From Pedosphaera sp. (GTDB taxonomy: Bacteria > Verrucomicrobiota > Verrucomicrobiia > Limisphaerales > UBA9464), in the NCBI GenBank assembly GCA_009695405.1, contig SIAZ01000030.1, positions 1 through 19,366 of the forward strand: DNA of 19,366 nucleotides, in the 5' to 3' direction. Under the pieces are notes generated by a model. It worked only from the letters and a program-made list of their open reading frames with translations. It searched no databases and was not told the DNA's origin. Numbering within the stretch: the stretch's first letter is position 1; each line of letters opens with the position of its first letter. This document shows positions 7,713 to 17,571 of this stretch, piece after piece. A program made the translations under genes and the position numbers.

Positions 7713-8927
7713 TCAGAGACGAATAAAGACCTTATTGCGATAGAGGTACAAGCAGATCCACCAAAAAAGAAACAAGACAGCAGCCCCTTCGATCATTGGA
7801 GCGTAGACGCTTCCTATCCGAGTCCAGATATCGGGACCGAGATGGGTTTTGAAATTTTGTTTAAAGAAGCCATCCCAAAGGTGAACGGTCGTGTAGACAA
7901 AAATAGAATTCATTCCGACGATTTGGAGTGGAAAAGACCAACGACGGAGATTGAGCACATCGATAACAGCATGAAAACCGGCGAGGAAAAGGCAGCACCA
8001 ACCGCCGCTAAAGAGAACCCAAGACGGAGTCCAAATTCGTTTAACCACCGGAGCGATACCGGTTGAATCCAGTATCCAACCGACTGCCAGTCCGGCGAAT
8101 CCGGCGAGGGCGAGCATTTGGAGTTTGCGTGATGAAGGAAAATTCTCACGACGAAGCCATCCACCGGCGAGGAGACCGCAGATCATCGTAGCCAGAGTGG
8201 GGATGAAGCTCAGAGTGAGATAGCCTCCGCCATTGTAGGTAAACTCTTTGGCACGAGGGAACAGGTTGAGGAACCACACATCAAAATGGTGGGCAGGATT
8301 GGCATTTTTGTTCCAGTGTGCAGCAAATCCCGAAAGACCGTGCTCCTTCATCCAATCGGCAGAGACGCCGACCGACTCGGGATTAAAACTTGGAGGCGGC
8401 AGAGGTGTGAGAGCAAACCAAGCCCAGTAACCGAGTAAGAGTGCGGTGAGAGCGAGAAACTGGGTACGAACCGAGCGCCAAGCGAGCAACCACAAGAAGA
8501 CATAGCCGAGACCGATTTGAGAAAGTGTATCTTCGAAAGTAAAGCGAGTCTGGGCGGAATGAGTCGATCTGAGGAAAACTCCGAGAGCCACCAGAGCGAG
8601 GGCGCGCCAGAGGGTGTGAAAGAACATTCCGGGGCCTGAATCGCCTTGGCTGCGACGACGAGCGATAGACCACGGTAAGGCCACTCCAACAAGAAAAGAG
8701 AAGGAGGGTTGGATAAGGTCATGCAGAGTGCAGCCTTGCCAGTCCACGTGGTCTTGATGGTGGGCTAGAAAGCTCCAAAAACGACTCCCTTGAAGGGCAT
8801 TTGAGATCTCACCAAAGTGGAGCATTTCGCCGGCCATCAGGAGCATGACCAATCCGCGATACGCATCCATGGAACCGAGGCGCTGAGGTTTAGAAGAGGA
8901 TTTTAAGTCTTCCTTGGACTGGGACAT
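7713..8927 (-). CDS. HGSNAT/DUF5009-like membrane acyltransferase
   Basis: A polytopic membrane protein related to heparan-alpha-glucosaminide N-acetyltransferase and bacterial DUF5009/YeiB-type proteins. The N-terminal signature RLGSMDAYRGLVMLLM is typical. Numbered from an upstream TTG at 8963 (416 residues), the next motif is DHVDWQGCTLHDL. Its His72 aligns with the HAxWNG histidine of human HGSNAT, taken as the acetyl-carrying residue, and Asp82 is the conserved Asp of DLxxPxF. About ten hydrophobic segments follow, ending in a basic tail. The family moves acetyl from cytosolic acetyl-CoA across the membrane onto a sugar amine. Substrate and direction are inferred here. I chose the ATG at 8927 (404 residues) because homologues begin shortly before the RLxSxD motif and the TTG has AGGA only one base away. 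It sits between the giant surface protein gene and the cytochrome gene, 43 bases before the latter. Confidence 0.82.
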   Translation of the reverse strand: MSQSKEDLKSSSKPQRLGSMDAYRGLVMLLMAGEMLHFGEISNALQGSRFWSFLAHHQDHVDWQGCTLHDLIQPSFSFLVGVALPWSIARRRSQGDSGPGMFFHTLWRALALVALGVFLRSTHSAQTRFTFEDTLSQIGLGYVFLWLLAWRSVRTQFLALTALLLGYWAWFALTPLPPPSFNPESVGVSADWMKEHGLSGFAAHWNKNANPAHHFDVWFLNLFPRAKEFTYNGGGYLTLSFIPTLATMICGLLAGGWLRRENFPSSRKLQMLALAGFAGLAVGWILDSTGIAPVVKRIWTPSWVLFSGGWCCLFLAGFHAVIDVLNLRRWSFPLQIVGMNSIFVYTTVHLWDGFFKQNFKTHLGPDIWTRIGSVYAPMIEGAAVLFLFWWICLYLYRNKVFIRL

Positions 8928-9021
8928 TAAGTGTGTTGTCTCAAGCCTTGGGTGCGAGCGCAATTCCTATGGCAAAATTTGATTAGGGTCGTTCGCTGGG
9001 TTGGCGGGAAGAAATTTCAGG

Positions 9022-12000
9022 TTAGCGTGTTTCGAGGACGACCCGATAAAAGTGTTGAGGTTGATCCACACTGGGTTGGGATACCTCACTGAGTTCGCCG
9101 TTGCCGATAATCTTTTTAAGTAAAACCCAAGGGCCCAGCGGTGAATCTGCTCCTTGAACCTCGTAGTTAGCTTGGTTCATTGAATTCCACTGAATCAGCA
9201 GGGAAGTGCCGTTCAAAACTGCAGTTAGGATCGGAGCCGGTCGTGGCGATGTTTGATTTTCAGTACCTGGCGTTGGGGCAGACCAGGCATGCTCAAAGGA
9301 TTGACCCTCAGGTTGGGCGCTCCAAGTCCGGTCAGGGATAGGTTGACCGTAATTGAGCGTGTCGATGATTCCTGATCCGGTAGTGGTTGGACGTGCTAGG
9401 GAGATCCAGCCATTGGTAGTGGTGGGCTTAATGGAGGCATGCCATTCTGAGGAGGTGCCCTGCCGAGGGTCCGCATCCAAGACGATAAGCCGTCGTTCGC
9501 CGGGTTGAAGACTTGCTGTGAGAGGAAAAGTCCAGAAGAGAGAGGCACCCGAGGCGTTTAGTGTCCAATTGGCTAAGGAGACCGCCGTGCTTCCAGTATT
9601 GATGACTTCGACCCAAGCTTCGGCATCTCCGGCGGTATCGCGAAACGCCCCTGGGCTTGTTTGGAGTTCATTGAGAAAGACGGGGGGAAATTCAGAGAGT
9701 GACACTGTCCCTGGTGTGATCTGCCCTGGGCTTAAGCCGACTTGCGAGGTTCCGTCCAGACTGAGGGTGGCACCAAAGACAATATCCGAACTTGTGAGAC
9801 TGGTTTGGTGAACTTGAACAGCGAGCAGATTGGTTCCGATACGAAGTAGGTTAGCGGGTAAAGAAATCGGTCCGACAGTGGTCGCATCGCCGATTGAGAC
9901 AGAGCTTGGGGTAGTAGGTTGTACTACTGTCCCTGCGGCTATATTGAAGCGGGTCAATTCGGTTCCATTAAGATGAAACACAGCGCCGTCATCGATGACG
10001 TGAGTGAGCGACAAGGTTCCCGCTCCGGGTAATTGGTTTAGAACGAACTGGGTGCGGAAGTAGTAGGTCCATTGACCGAGAGTTAGAGGGGTATTTTTTG
10101 CGGCAGGTAGATCGGCAGTTTCCACGTAGAAAAGACCGGTCCCCGTTTTCCAATCCGTATCATTTAAATTATTTTCTAACCAAAATGAGGAAGGAGAGCC
10201 GGCTTCAAAATAACGCCAACTGTTGGTCATAGAGATCAGCGAGCGCGGCCCCGTCCAAGGGATTGATAATGTCCAATTGCCGACACGCGAAGTATCAGCC
10301 AAAGGATCAATCAGCTGTAAAGCTGTCCCGCCGGCAAGGGATTGATCTGGCCAGGGTGCTGAGGACGAAAAGTGAATACGACCCAATAAGGCTCCATTAG
10401 AAGCGCGCAACTGAAGATCATCACCCTCGAGGCCGAGGTTGCCTGTCCAAGGTCCGACAGCCGTAATATTGGATCCATAGACAGCAGCGAAGACATCAGG
10501 TTGAGCAACGACACAGAGTGTTTGGCGAGGTTGAATCAGTGAATTAGTGGGGAAAGTGAAGCTCAACGAACGCCCAGAAAGCTGGCAGCCTGAAATATCC
10601 CATGCGGTCACTGCTGACGCGTTCAGCAACTCAATATAAGCGGATTGGATCTTGGTTGGGCGGTTCATTATTTCTGAGAAAACTACTCGGAATCGAGGTT
10701 GAACAGTGACCGTGAGTGAAGTGATCGCTGAAGCCGAAGGAAAGGCATCGTCGCTGACCCGAACCTGAAGCGTTTGCAGGGAGCCCCCAGAGTCAGTGGG
10801 CAAGGTCCAGCGCAAGAGGCCGGTCGACGGATCGATGACTGCACCTGTGGGAACGGGTGCGACCAGTGAGAAAGTCAGATTTTGGGGAGGAAGATCGGTG
10901 TCCGTGGCCTTGACCCTTAGTTCGATGAGTTCGCCTTCCGTCCGAAATTGGGCAGGGAGCGCGGTGAGAATGGGAGGTTGGTTGTCTTCTTCGACAAGAA
11001 TTGAAAAACGAGTGCGAGCCGATTGGGCGAGTAAGGAAAGCTCAGTGGCTTCGACAAGGATGGTATAGGAGTTAGGACCCTGAGCTTCGGACGGGGTCCA
11101 TTGAAGAACGCCGGTAAGTGGATCTAGAGAGAGACCCTCGGGCGGCGTCGATAGCAAAGAGTAACGGACAGGGCTTCCCTCGGGGTCAGTGGCAGACAAA
11201 GTGAGAAGCAGGGGGGCCACTTCGCGTACAATTTGTGGGCCGGGTTGAGCGAAGATGGGAACATTATCGATCTCATCGACACGGATTTGCAACAGACGCG
11301 TGATCGACGCGGGCGGTGTCCCATCGTCGGTGACAGTCACTGCGACAGTGTACAAAGCGTTGCCCTGAGATTCCGATGGAACCCAATTTAAGAGGCCGGT
11401 ATCGAGAGAGATGGACAGGCCTAAAGGGGCCGTTGTCTCGAGAGAATAGCGAAGCTTTTGTGAAGGGCGATCCGCGTCTGTGGCAGTGAGTTGAACACTG
11501 AGCAAGGCCCCTTCGCCGATAGAAACCGTGGAGGGAATATCGAGGTTGGGTGATTGATTCGACTCAATCACCTCAACCTGAAGCAAGAGAGTTGCGGAGC
11601 GGTTGGGAGATCCCGAATCGGTGACTCGCGCTGAGAATCGGTAAGTAGCAGGCCCTTGCAGTTCGTTTGGAGTCCAAGAGAGTTCACCGGTGGTAGGGTT
11701 GATTTCAAGACCGAAAGGAGCCTCTGTACCTAGACTAAAACGGAGCGATTGACTCGGATCGGGGTCAGAGGCTTGGAGCAGTAAAGTCCAGCGGACAGAC
11801 TCAGCAATCCTTTGAGACGGGACAACGGTGAAGTGCGGAGGAATATTTCCACCGACAATCGTGTTGGCGGAACCCGGTGTCGGAACATCCTGCGGAATCC
11901 AGTCACCTTCAGGGCCATCTGGAGAGCGACCCGTGGTGAGGTTGTTGGCTTGTACTCCAAAGGTCACTGCATCGACAAGAGAGCCATCAGGAGCGTAGAG

Positions 12001-15000
12001 AGCGATCTGTTCGCCAGATCGTGAGAGATTAAAGGAGGCATGAAACCATCCATTTGAGGCCTGATTTTGTTGAGGTTCGGCATCGGCCCAAACCAGTAAA
12101 AAGCCCAAAGGAGGAATGATCGTTCCTGGGCGGAGAATAGAAGCGCTGCGATTAGTGAGAGAATCGGTTAGAAAATAACCGGAGAGATCCGCAGGAGTGG
12201 TGGCGGCATTATGCAGTTCAATCCAGTCCTCAAAATCGCCATCAGCAGGGTCGGCGAGGGTAGAGGTGTTTTGGGCCATAAACTCATTAATCACTACTTT
12301 GATCGATGGGACGGCGGGATTATTGGAAGCACCGGGGGTAGCGAAATAAAGGGGACGCCGCGAAAAAGGATCGCCATCTGGGATCGAACCAAAGCCACGA
12401 CCTGGTGGAAGATTTTCGTACTCCAACGAGTCTAAAATAGCGGGGCTTTCAGGGGAACCTTGAAGTCGTGCGAGCACTACTTTACCTGAAGTGGGCGAGA
12501 GCCGGAAGTTGGCATGCAGTTCATTGGCCTGAGTTTCCGAGGGCTCATTATCCAGCCAAATCCGCAAGAATCCGGCGGCAGGAATCGAGGTTCCGGGCGG
12601 AATAGCCCATCGGACTGCATTGGTGAAAGAGTCTGAAAGCCAGAGACCATCGAGAGAGGTTGGATTCGAAGCCGGGTTATGGAGTTCGATGAAAGGGTCG
12701 GCATCCCCTGCGGAATCGGTGACGCCGAGTGGTGGAACTGGAAAAACTTCATTGATCCAAGCAGTTGGGAAGGGGGCTAAAGAGGCTCGAACCGCGTTGA
12801 TAGTACCCGGAGTGGACCGATTTGGGGCATTGGTAGCGGTTGTTGCCCAGTTCGCTGGGCGACGGGTATCGAGTGTTGGGTCAATGAGTTGAAGAGAGGG
12901 GCCGAATCCATCGGCTTCGATGGGCCAAGGCGTGTGATCGGAGTAGCGCACCTCACTGAAACGGGAGAGAGAATCAGGGGCCGAGAGTTGGAGATATTCT
13001 CCCTTATTATCGAGGCCACCATTGAAAGTATCGAAGAGAGGAATCACCGCCCCGAAGTGTGCAGCGAAGGCAGCACGGTCAGAGGCAAGAACCCAGTAAG
13101 CACCTGGAGGAATGAGGGCTACGGCAGGAAAAGTGTAGCCGAGACCAGCGAGTTGATATCCAGCGAGATTAAATGGAGTGGAGGGATGGCGGTTATGAAG
13201 TTCGACAAAGGCTGTTCCAGGTTCAGCCGGATTGTAGTGAATCTCATTCAAAGCAACCCAATCGGTTGGCGTCGGAATAGCACCAGGAAAGAGTACCTGA
13301 ACAGAATCGGTAAAGGGCAAGGTGGAACCGTCGCTGGCGAGGCCGGTCAGTTGTAACTGATTTGTTGCGGCGGCAAGAGGAACAGCGAGAGAGAAGGTAG
13401 TGAAACCGGTCCAGAGGACTGGATAGCGGGTGCCATTGACAGCAATATGAGCAACACGGAAGGGAGCAGTTCCGGTGAGAGTGACGGTCGGGGTGTTAGC
13501 GGTGAAATCATTACCACCGTTTGAAGTGATGGAGAAGGTGGCGACATCGGCGGCACGAGCTTGGGCAATCAAGAAAGTACGGCGCGAATTAATATAATTG
13601 GTGATTGTCGAAATCGAGGCGAGGCCGGTGATGTTATTTTGAAGTTGGATAGCCCGATAACCATCGATAATAGGGCGGTAATTCTGAGCGAGCATCGGTC
13701 CTTCGGTAGCCCGTAAGAGAGCCCTCCACAACATACGTCGGAAGGCCGGATGATCAAAAGTGCGGGAATTCATTACTGGATCTTGTCCTCCCCAAAGTCC
13801 AGCTGTCGGGCCGTCACCGAGTCCAAGAACAAAATCAATATCCCAAGGCAGTAACACAGCTGGGTGTCCCGGTTGCCTATATATGTACATATTTTGTCCT
13901 ACATTATAGGCCCATGAATCCCAGTTGCCAGTGACCCGATGGAAGGCGAATACCCGCATCCATTGGTCCATGTCCGCTAGTTGGAGGACTCGATCAGTAT
14001 ATCCGGTGTTGGCCGTCGAATTGATCGCGTTCACAAGATTATAAATGGTTTGGTAATTACTCTCAGGAAATAGTTTGGCGCGTCGTTCCCAGTTCCAGCG
14101 GTAGCGGGCTGGTTTGAGGGTATTTTGGGAGAGAAATTTTTGGACGGTGGCTTGGGTCGCACTGAAGGTTCGGTTGTCGTCGGCAAACTCAAACCAGATA
14201 GAGATTTTGTATAAGTCACCCTCACCCCATTCCGAATAATGTTGCTCAGCGTAACGGTGATCAGGCTCTTCTTGATCCTCGATGACATTGGCAAGTAACC
14301 CACCGTTGAGGTAGAAGAGTTGATATTTACCGTTTAGCGATGGAATACCCATTTCGGAGGCGATCCAGGCCGAGACACGTCCGCGGAGTGCGGTATCTTC
14401 CGTCCCACCATTACCGGTGCGAGAGAAGAGCCGTTCACTGACTCCTTGGAGAAGTTCATCAGCGGGGACACGGGTGGTGAGATCGCCAGAACCGCTGTGG
14501 TAAGGGCTCCCCTTATCGCGATAGAGGACTGAATGAATGACTCGAGCATTTCCATAAACGAGGGTACCTCGGCGATAGGCATTATTTAGGGCATTAGCCC
14601 CCACAACACTACGGTTGCTCTGAGTCGTCCAAAGATGGACATGAGGAAAACTGCCGGTGGGGATAGTTTCATTCCAGCGGATGAGCCCTTCATCGAGTTG
14701 AGCTGTGGGCGGCCAGATTGCGGTGGCTCCCAAGGAATCGGTCGCCTGCAGCGTATAGGCCACTAGAATACTTCCGGTTTGCCCTGGAATTCGAGCCGAA
14801 TAGAGACGGTCGCCTGCAACGAGGTCTCCATCCAAACCGTCGTCGTGCAAGAGAACTTCGGAGACTGTTGTTGAAGGATCAATGCGGAAGCGACAGACAG
14901 CGTTGGTGATCCCTTGAGGATCGGTGATATGGGCGGTGATTAGGACAGGATCTCCCAAACGAGGAAGAACTGGGAAATGAGAAATATCGAACAGGGAAGG

Positions 15001-17571
15001 CCCCGCGTTGATTTGTTTACGACTATTTTTTTGACCGGGAGTTCCTAAATTTCTTGGGACAGTAAGGGGCGCGGGATAATCGGCGTAATTACCTCGAAAA
15101 CGAAAGAGGAGTTCTGGCCAACCAGCGATCCAGCGGATCGCGGCTCGTAGAGTGACCGTATTGCCATTGGCGAGACCGGTTGAGAGGGTGCCGCGAATAG
15201 AGTTAACGCCGGTATCTAATCCCCCTTGGGCGCGGAGGTGAAGCCCTCGGGAACCGTTGCGACCGGCTCCAGCAGCAAGGGTAGAACCGAGATGATTACC
15301 TCCGAGCGTCCAACCCGTATTACCATTTTCGAAGCTTGGATTCTGCAGAAAATTAGTACCATCCGTGCGAATCACCTCGATGTCGTCAACTTGGCATTCT
15401 CCATTATTGAGTAAGCCCAAGAAAAGACGATTAAGGCCATAGGATGAATTGCCGAGATCGAGAGGACCGGTCCATTCGACCGTACTCCAATCCGCCTTGG
15501 TTGACTCGTCGGAATCGGCCCAACTCGAAGCCAGAGACGGATCACTATCGGGATCGATGAGTTCGAGACTAGACCCGCCTCCATCGCTCCATTTCCCCCA
15601 AGCACCGCCGTCGAAATAGCGAACTTCCCCGACGAGGAGATGAAGAGTCTCTGACGCAATGGTCCCGAGTTGATTCGTACTGAGGATTGTCAACGGGCGA
15701 AGTAATCGGACGACATCACCTCCATTACCGAGTTGCCCCGCATAAGGCCCAGCGACAGTGCTTGGGGATAGAAAGGGATGATTGAGTCGGAGCCGAGAAG
15801 GATCCTTAGCGACGACTATTTGTTGGCCGGGTTCGAGGCGATATCCATGAGGGAAATCAAACTCAATACCCCCGCGGAGCTGCCAACCAGCCAGATTGAG
15901 CGGAGTGGCCCCGCGATGATGAAGTTCGATGAATTCATCGGCATCTCCGCCAGGAGGATTGTAAAACAGCTCATTGATTACTAAATCCTCGGAGCGTCGA
16001 GAGTTATTAAAAAGACTAGGTGAAGGCGACGACAACCGGTGAAATCGGTTTGATCCGTCGGGAAAGCGACCCGAGGAAACCCCGTTTTCTTGAGGAGTAA
16101 ACCGGATAACATCGCGAGCACGGCGTCCATCGGCTGAAATAAAAAACACCGTTTCCCCCGTCGATTTCAGGCGAAATCCGAGTTGGGTTTCATTCCAAGC
16201 TCGGTGAGAACCCGCAGCAAGCCGTGTGCCTTCGGGCATTCGAAACCGATGGGTGTTCAGCGAGTCACTTAGAACACATCCTGAAAGATCAACCTCGTGG
16301 TTGGAGCGATTAAAAAGTTCAATAAAATCAGAAACAAGAGTGTCTGTGTGAGCAAGGAATTCATTGATGACCACAGGTTCATCGGGAGAGGCATGGGATG
16401 GATCACGTCGGCCCGGTGAGCCGTCGCGGAAGTGACTGGGGCCCCAGGCTCGAGGATCAGCCTCGCCGTAACTGGGTGAAAGAAGCACAAGCGAATGGCC
16501 GGCGTGCCCAGCGGCCAAGGACCACGGTGATTCCGAGTCAAAGGCAACCTGCAATTTGATGGCACCTATTGCGTCGCGTAGTTCGATAGAGTCGCCGGAT
16601 TTTTTGAGAGAACCCGTCCAAGGACCCAATGTTGGAGGGGCGTCTAAAGAAGAGAGAAGGTTTTTGGGGTCGGCGGCGACGACCACCATCGCTCCGGCCT
16701 CCAGACGAAATCGATCGGGGAACCGGTAATGAATTCCGCCAGCCAAAGTCCATCCGCTGAGGTCTTGGAAAATATCCCCATGATTGGCCACCTCGATAAA
16801 AGCCGAGCGTTGAGCCCCGTTTGTGGAGGTGATGGGATTGTAGAATATTTCAGAGAAAACTAATCCAGTCTGGCGACTGGAGGGATGGACCCCTTCGCGG
16901 AGATGAGCGATAGAGGATTCGTCGAAGTCTGTTGTTGGGGCGAGCGAGAGGAAGCGAGCGGTAGTAGGGATAGCGTTATTCTGCGAAGAAACAGCGATAC
17001 CGAAGTGAGTTTCATTGGGCCAATCGAAGCTCATTGAACCGAGTCGGACCCAAGAGCGAGAATCGGTGCTGGTATAACCGGTGACAGTCGTTCCTTCGCG
17101 TTTGAGGCGCAGCCACAGTTCGGGTTGAGTGGCAGGAAAACCGCCCGTAACTGTGGCCCGAACCGAGGTGCCACCCGTGGAGGAACGGGATTCGAAGAAG
17201 CAACCGGCGAGAGGACTAGAGGCAAAGACAGCGGCGAACGGTCCGTTGGTTGTCGACCCGCTACGCAGCATTAGGCCGGCCCGGACAAAGGGGTCTGAGA
17301 TGACCAATGAAGCCATCTGCACTTGAAAATCAAAATCCCCTTCGAGCGGCCTTTGGGCAAAGGAAAGTTGATCATAACCGGAAGCTAAACCTCTCCCTTG
17401 GGCGCTGAGAGTATAGCTGTTGGAACTAACTGAAACCAAGGAGCCAGTATCGCCGCTGAGAGAGAGAAGAGTCAGAGGTTGCCCCTGCAAGGTACCAGTG
17501 CCCCCAGCGATCCAAGCTAATAAAAAAAGTGTTAAAAAAGTCCGAGCCTTAAGGGAGTCTGAGACATCCAT
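9022..17571 (-). CDS. Giant lamin-tail/CotH/cadherin-like surface protein
   Basis: A 2849-residue exported mosaic in one intact frame. In order (rough residues): signal peptide 1-31; concanavalin/DUF1349-like beta-sandwich 32-215; lamin-tail domains (LTD) 237-390, 397-525 and 528-700; a CBM4/9-like part (QNPSFENGNTGW) to 850; an Ig-like linker to 960; a CotH kinase domain 975-1335; LTDs 1436-1590, 1600-1750 and 1757-1905; four cadherin/put-Ig repeats 1909-2291; LTD 2292-2440; a galactose-binding-like jelly roll 2440-2620 (DDGAVFHLNGTE, LAVQVHQ); LTD 2627-2775; and a C-terminal module ending HFYRVVLETR. The CotH core shows GNWDSWAYN (Asp1218, Asn1223) and LPWDID (Asp1244, Asp1246), matching kinase metal and catalytic positions. 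CotH proteins phosphorylate secreted substrates; LTDs and put-Ig repeats are binding or structural. No anchor helix or LPXTG is present. It probably works outside the cell as scaffold or adhesin. It begins 87 bases after the TolC gene. Confidence 0.88.
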   Translation of the reverse strand: MDVSDSLKARTFLTLFLLAWIAGGTGTLQGQPLTLLSLSGDTGSLVSVSSNSYTLSAQGRGLASGYDQLSFAQRPLEGDFDFQVQMASLVISDPFVRAGLMLRSGSTTNGPFAAVFASSPLAGCFFESRSSTGGTSVRATVTGGFPATQPELWLRLKREGTTVTGYTSTDSRSWVRLGSMSFDWPNETHFGIAVSSQNNAIPTTARFLSLAPTTDFDESSIAHLREGVHPSSRQTGLVFSEIFYNPITSTNGAQRSAFIEVANHGDIFQDLSGWTLAGGIHYRFPDRFRLEAGAMVVVAADPKNLLSSLDAPPTLGPWTGSLKKSGDSIELRDAIGAIKLQVAFDSESPWSLAAGHAGHSLVLLSPSYGEADPRAWGPSHFRDGSPGRRDPSHASPDEPVVINEFLAHTDTLVSDFIELFNRSNHEVDLSGCVLSDSLNTHRFRMPEGTRLAAGSHRAWNETQLGFRLKSTGETVFFISADGRRARDVIRFTPQENGVSSGRFPDGSNRFHRLSSPSPSLFNNSRRSEDLVINELFYNPPGGDADEFIELHHRGATPLNLAGWQLRGGIEFDFPHGYRLEPGQQIVVAKDPSRLRLNHPFLSPSTVAGPYAGQLGNGGDVVRLLRPLTILSTNQLGTIASETLHLLVGEVRYFDGGAWGKWSDGGGSSLELIDPDSDPSLASSWADSDESTKADWSTVEWTGPLDLGNSSYGLNRLFLGLLNNGECQVDDIEVIRTDGTNFLQNPSFENGNTGWTLGGNHLGSTLAAGAGRNGSRGLHLRAQGGLDTGVNSIRGTLSTGLANGNTVTLRAAIRWIAGWPELLFRFRGNYADYPAPLTVPRNLGTPGQKNSRKQINAGPSLFDISHFPVLPRLGDPVLITAHITDPQGITNAVCRFRIDPSTTVSEVLLHDDGLDGDLVAGDRLYSARIPGQTGSILVAYTLQATDSLGATAIWPPTAQLDEGLIRWNETIPTGSFPHVHLWTTQSNRSVVGANALNNAYRRGTLVYGNARVIHSVLYRDKGSPYHSGSGDLTTRVPADELLQGVSERLFSRTGNGGTEDTALRGRVSAWIASEMGIPSLNGKYQLFYLNGGLLANVIEDQEEPDHRYAEQHYSEWGEGDLYKISIWFEFADDNRTFSATQATVQKFLSQNTLKPARYRWNWERRAKLFPESNYQTIYNLVNAINSTANTGYTDRVLQLADMDQWMRVFAFHRVTGNWDSWAYNVGQNMYIYRQPGHPAVLLPWDIDFVLGLGDGPTAGLWGGQDPVMNSRTFDHPAFRRMLWRALLRATEGPMLAQNYRPIIDGYRAIQLQNNITGLASISTITNYINSRRTFLIAQARAADVATFSITSNGGNDFTANTPTVTLTGTAPFRVAHIAVNGTRYPVLWTGFTTFSLAVPLAAATNQLQLTGLASDGSTLPFTDSVQVLFPGAIPTPTDWVALNEIHYNPAEPGTAFVELHNRHPSTPFNLAGYQLAGLGYTFPAVALIPPGAYWVLASDRAAFAAHFGAVIPLFDTFNGGLDNKGEYLQLSAPDSLSRFSEVRYSDHTPWPIEADGFGPSLQLIDPTLDTRRPANWATTATNAPNRSTPGTINAVRASLAPFPTAWINEVFPVPPLGVTDSAGDADPFIELHNPASNPTSLDGLWLSDSFTNAVRWAIPPGTSIPAAGFLRIWLDNEPSETQANELHANFRLSPTSGKVVLARLQGSPESPAILDSLEYENLPPGRGFGSIPDGDPFSRRPLYFATPGASNNPAVPSIKVVINEFMAQNTSTLADPADGDFEDWIELHNAATTPADLSGYFLTDSLTNRSASILRPGTIIPPLGFLLVWADAEPQQNQASNGWFHASFNLSRSGEQIALYAPDGSLVDAVTFGVQANNLTTGRSPDGPEGDWIPQDVPTPGSANTIVGGNIPPHFTVVPSQRIAESVRWTLLLQASDPDPSQSLRFSLGTEAPFGLEINPTTGELSWTPNELQGPATYRFSARVTDSGSPNRSATLLLQVEVIESNQSPNLDIPSTVSIGEGALLSVQLTATDADRPSQKLRYSLETTAPLGLSISLDTGLLNWVPSESQGNALYTVAVTVTDDGTPPASITRLLQIRVDEIDNVPIFAQPGPQIVREVAPLLLTLSATDPEGSPVRYSLLSTPPEGLSLDPLTGVLQWTPSEAQGPNSYTILVEATELSLLAQSARTRFSILVEEDNQPPILTALPAQFRTEGELIELRVKATDTDLPPQNLTFSLVAPVPTGAVIDPSTGLLRWTLPTDSGGSLQTLQVRVSDDAFPSASAITSLTVTVQPRFRVVFSEIMNRPTKIQSAYIELLNASAVTAWDISGCQLSGRSLSFTFPTNSLIQPRQTLCVVAQPDVFAAVYGSNITAVGPWTGNLGLEGDDLQLRASNGALLGRIHFSSSAPWPDQSLAGGTALQLIDPLADTSRVGNWTLSIPWTGPRSLISMTNSWRYFEAGSPSSFWLENNLNDTDWKTGTGLFYVETADLPAAKNTPLTLGQWTYYFRTQFVLNQLPGAGTLSLTHVIDDGAVFHLNGTELTRFNIAAGTVVQPTTPSSVSIGDATTVGPISLPANLLRIGTNLLAVQVHQTSLTSSDIVFGATLSLDGTSQVGLSPGQITPGTVSLSEFPPVFLNELQTSPGAFRDTAGDAEAWVEVINTGSTAVSLANWTLNASGASLFWTFPLTASLQPGERRLIVLDADPRQGTSSEWHASIKPTTTNGWISLARPTTTGSGIIDTLNYGQPIPDRTWSAQPEGQSFEHAWSAPTPGTENQTSPRPAPILTAVLNGTSLLIQWNSMNQANYEVQGADSPLGPWVLLKKIIGNGELSEVSQPSVDQPQHFYRVVLETR
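10699..11847 (-). repeat. Four tandem cadherin/put-Ig-like repeats
   Basis: Four consecutive units of about 95 residues (1909-2291 of the giant protein) share a pattern: xxPP start, an xAxDxD-type turn, a Y/FSL strand, then GxLxWxPxExQG and a closing TVxDxGxP strand. Matching hallmarks are LSWTPNELQG, LNWVPSESQG, LQWTPSEAQG and LRWTLPTDSG, so the fourth unit has lost the E-Q-G form. These units usually act as rigid spacers or binding arms on secreted PVC proteins. They are diverged at the DNA level, so the duplication is not recent. Confidence 0.8.

Noticed and set aside
12889..13356. Plus-strand 155-codon frame opposite the giant gene
   Set aside because: Antisense to lamin-tail domain sequence, with no recognisable motif or ribosome site.
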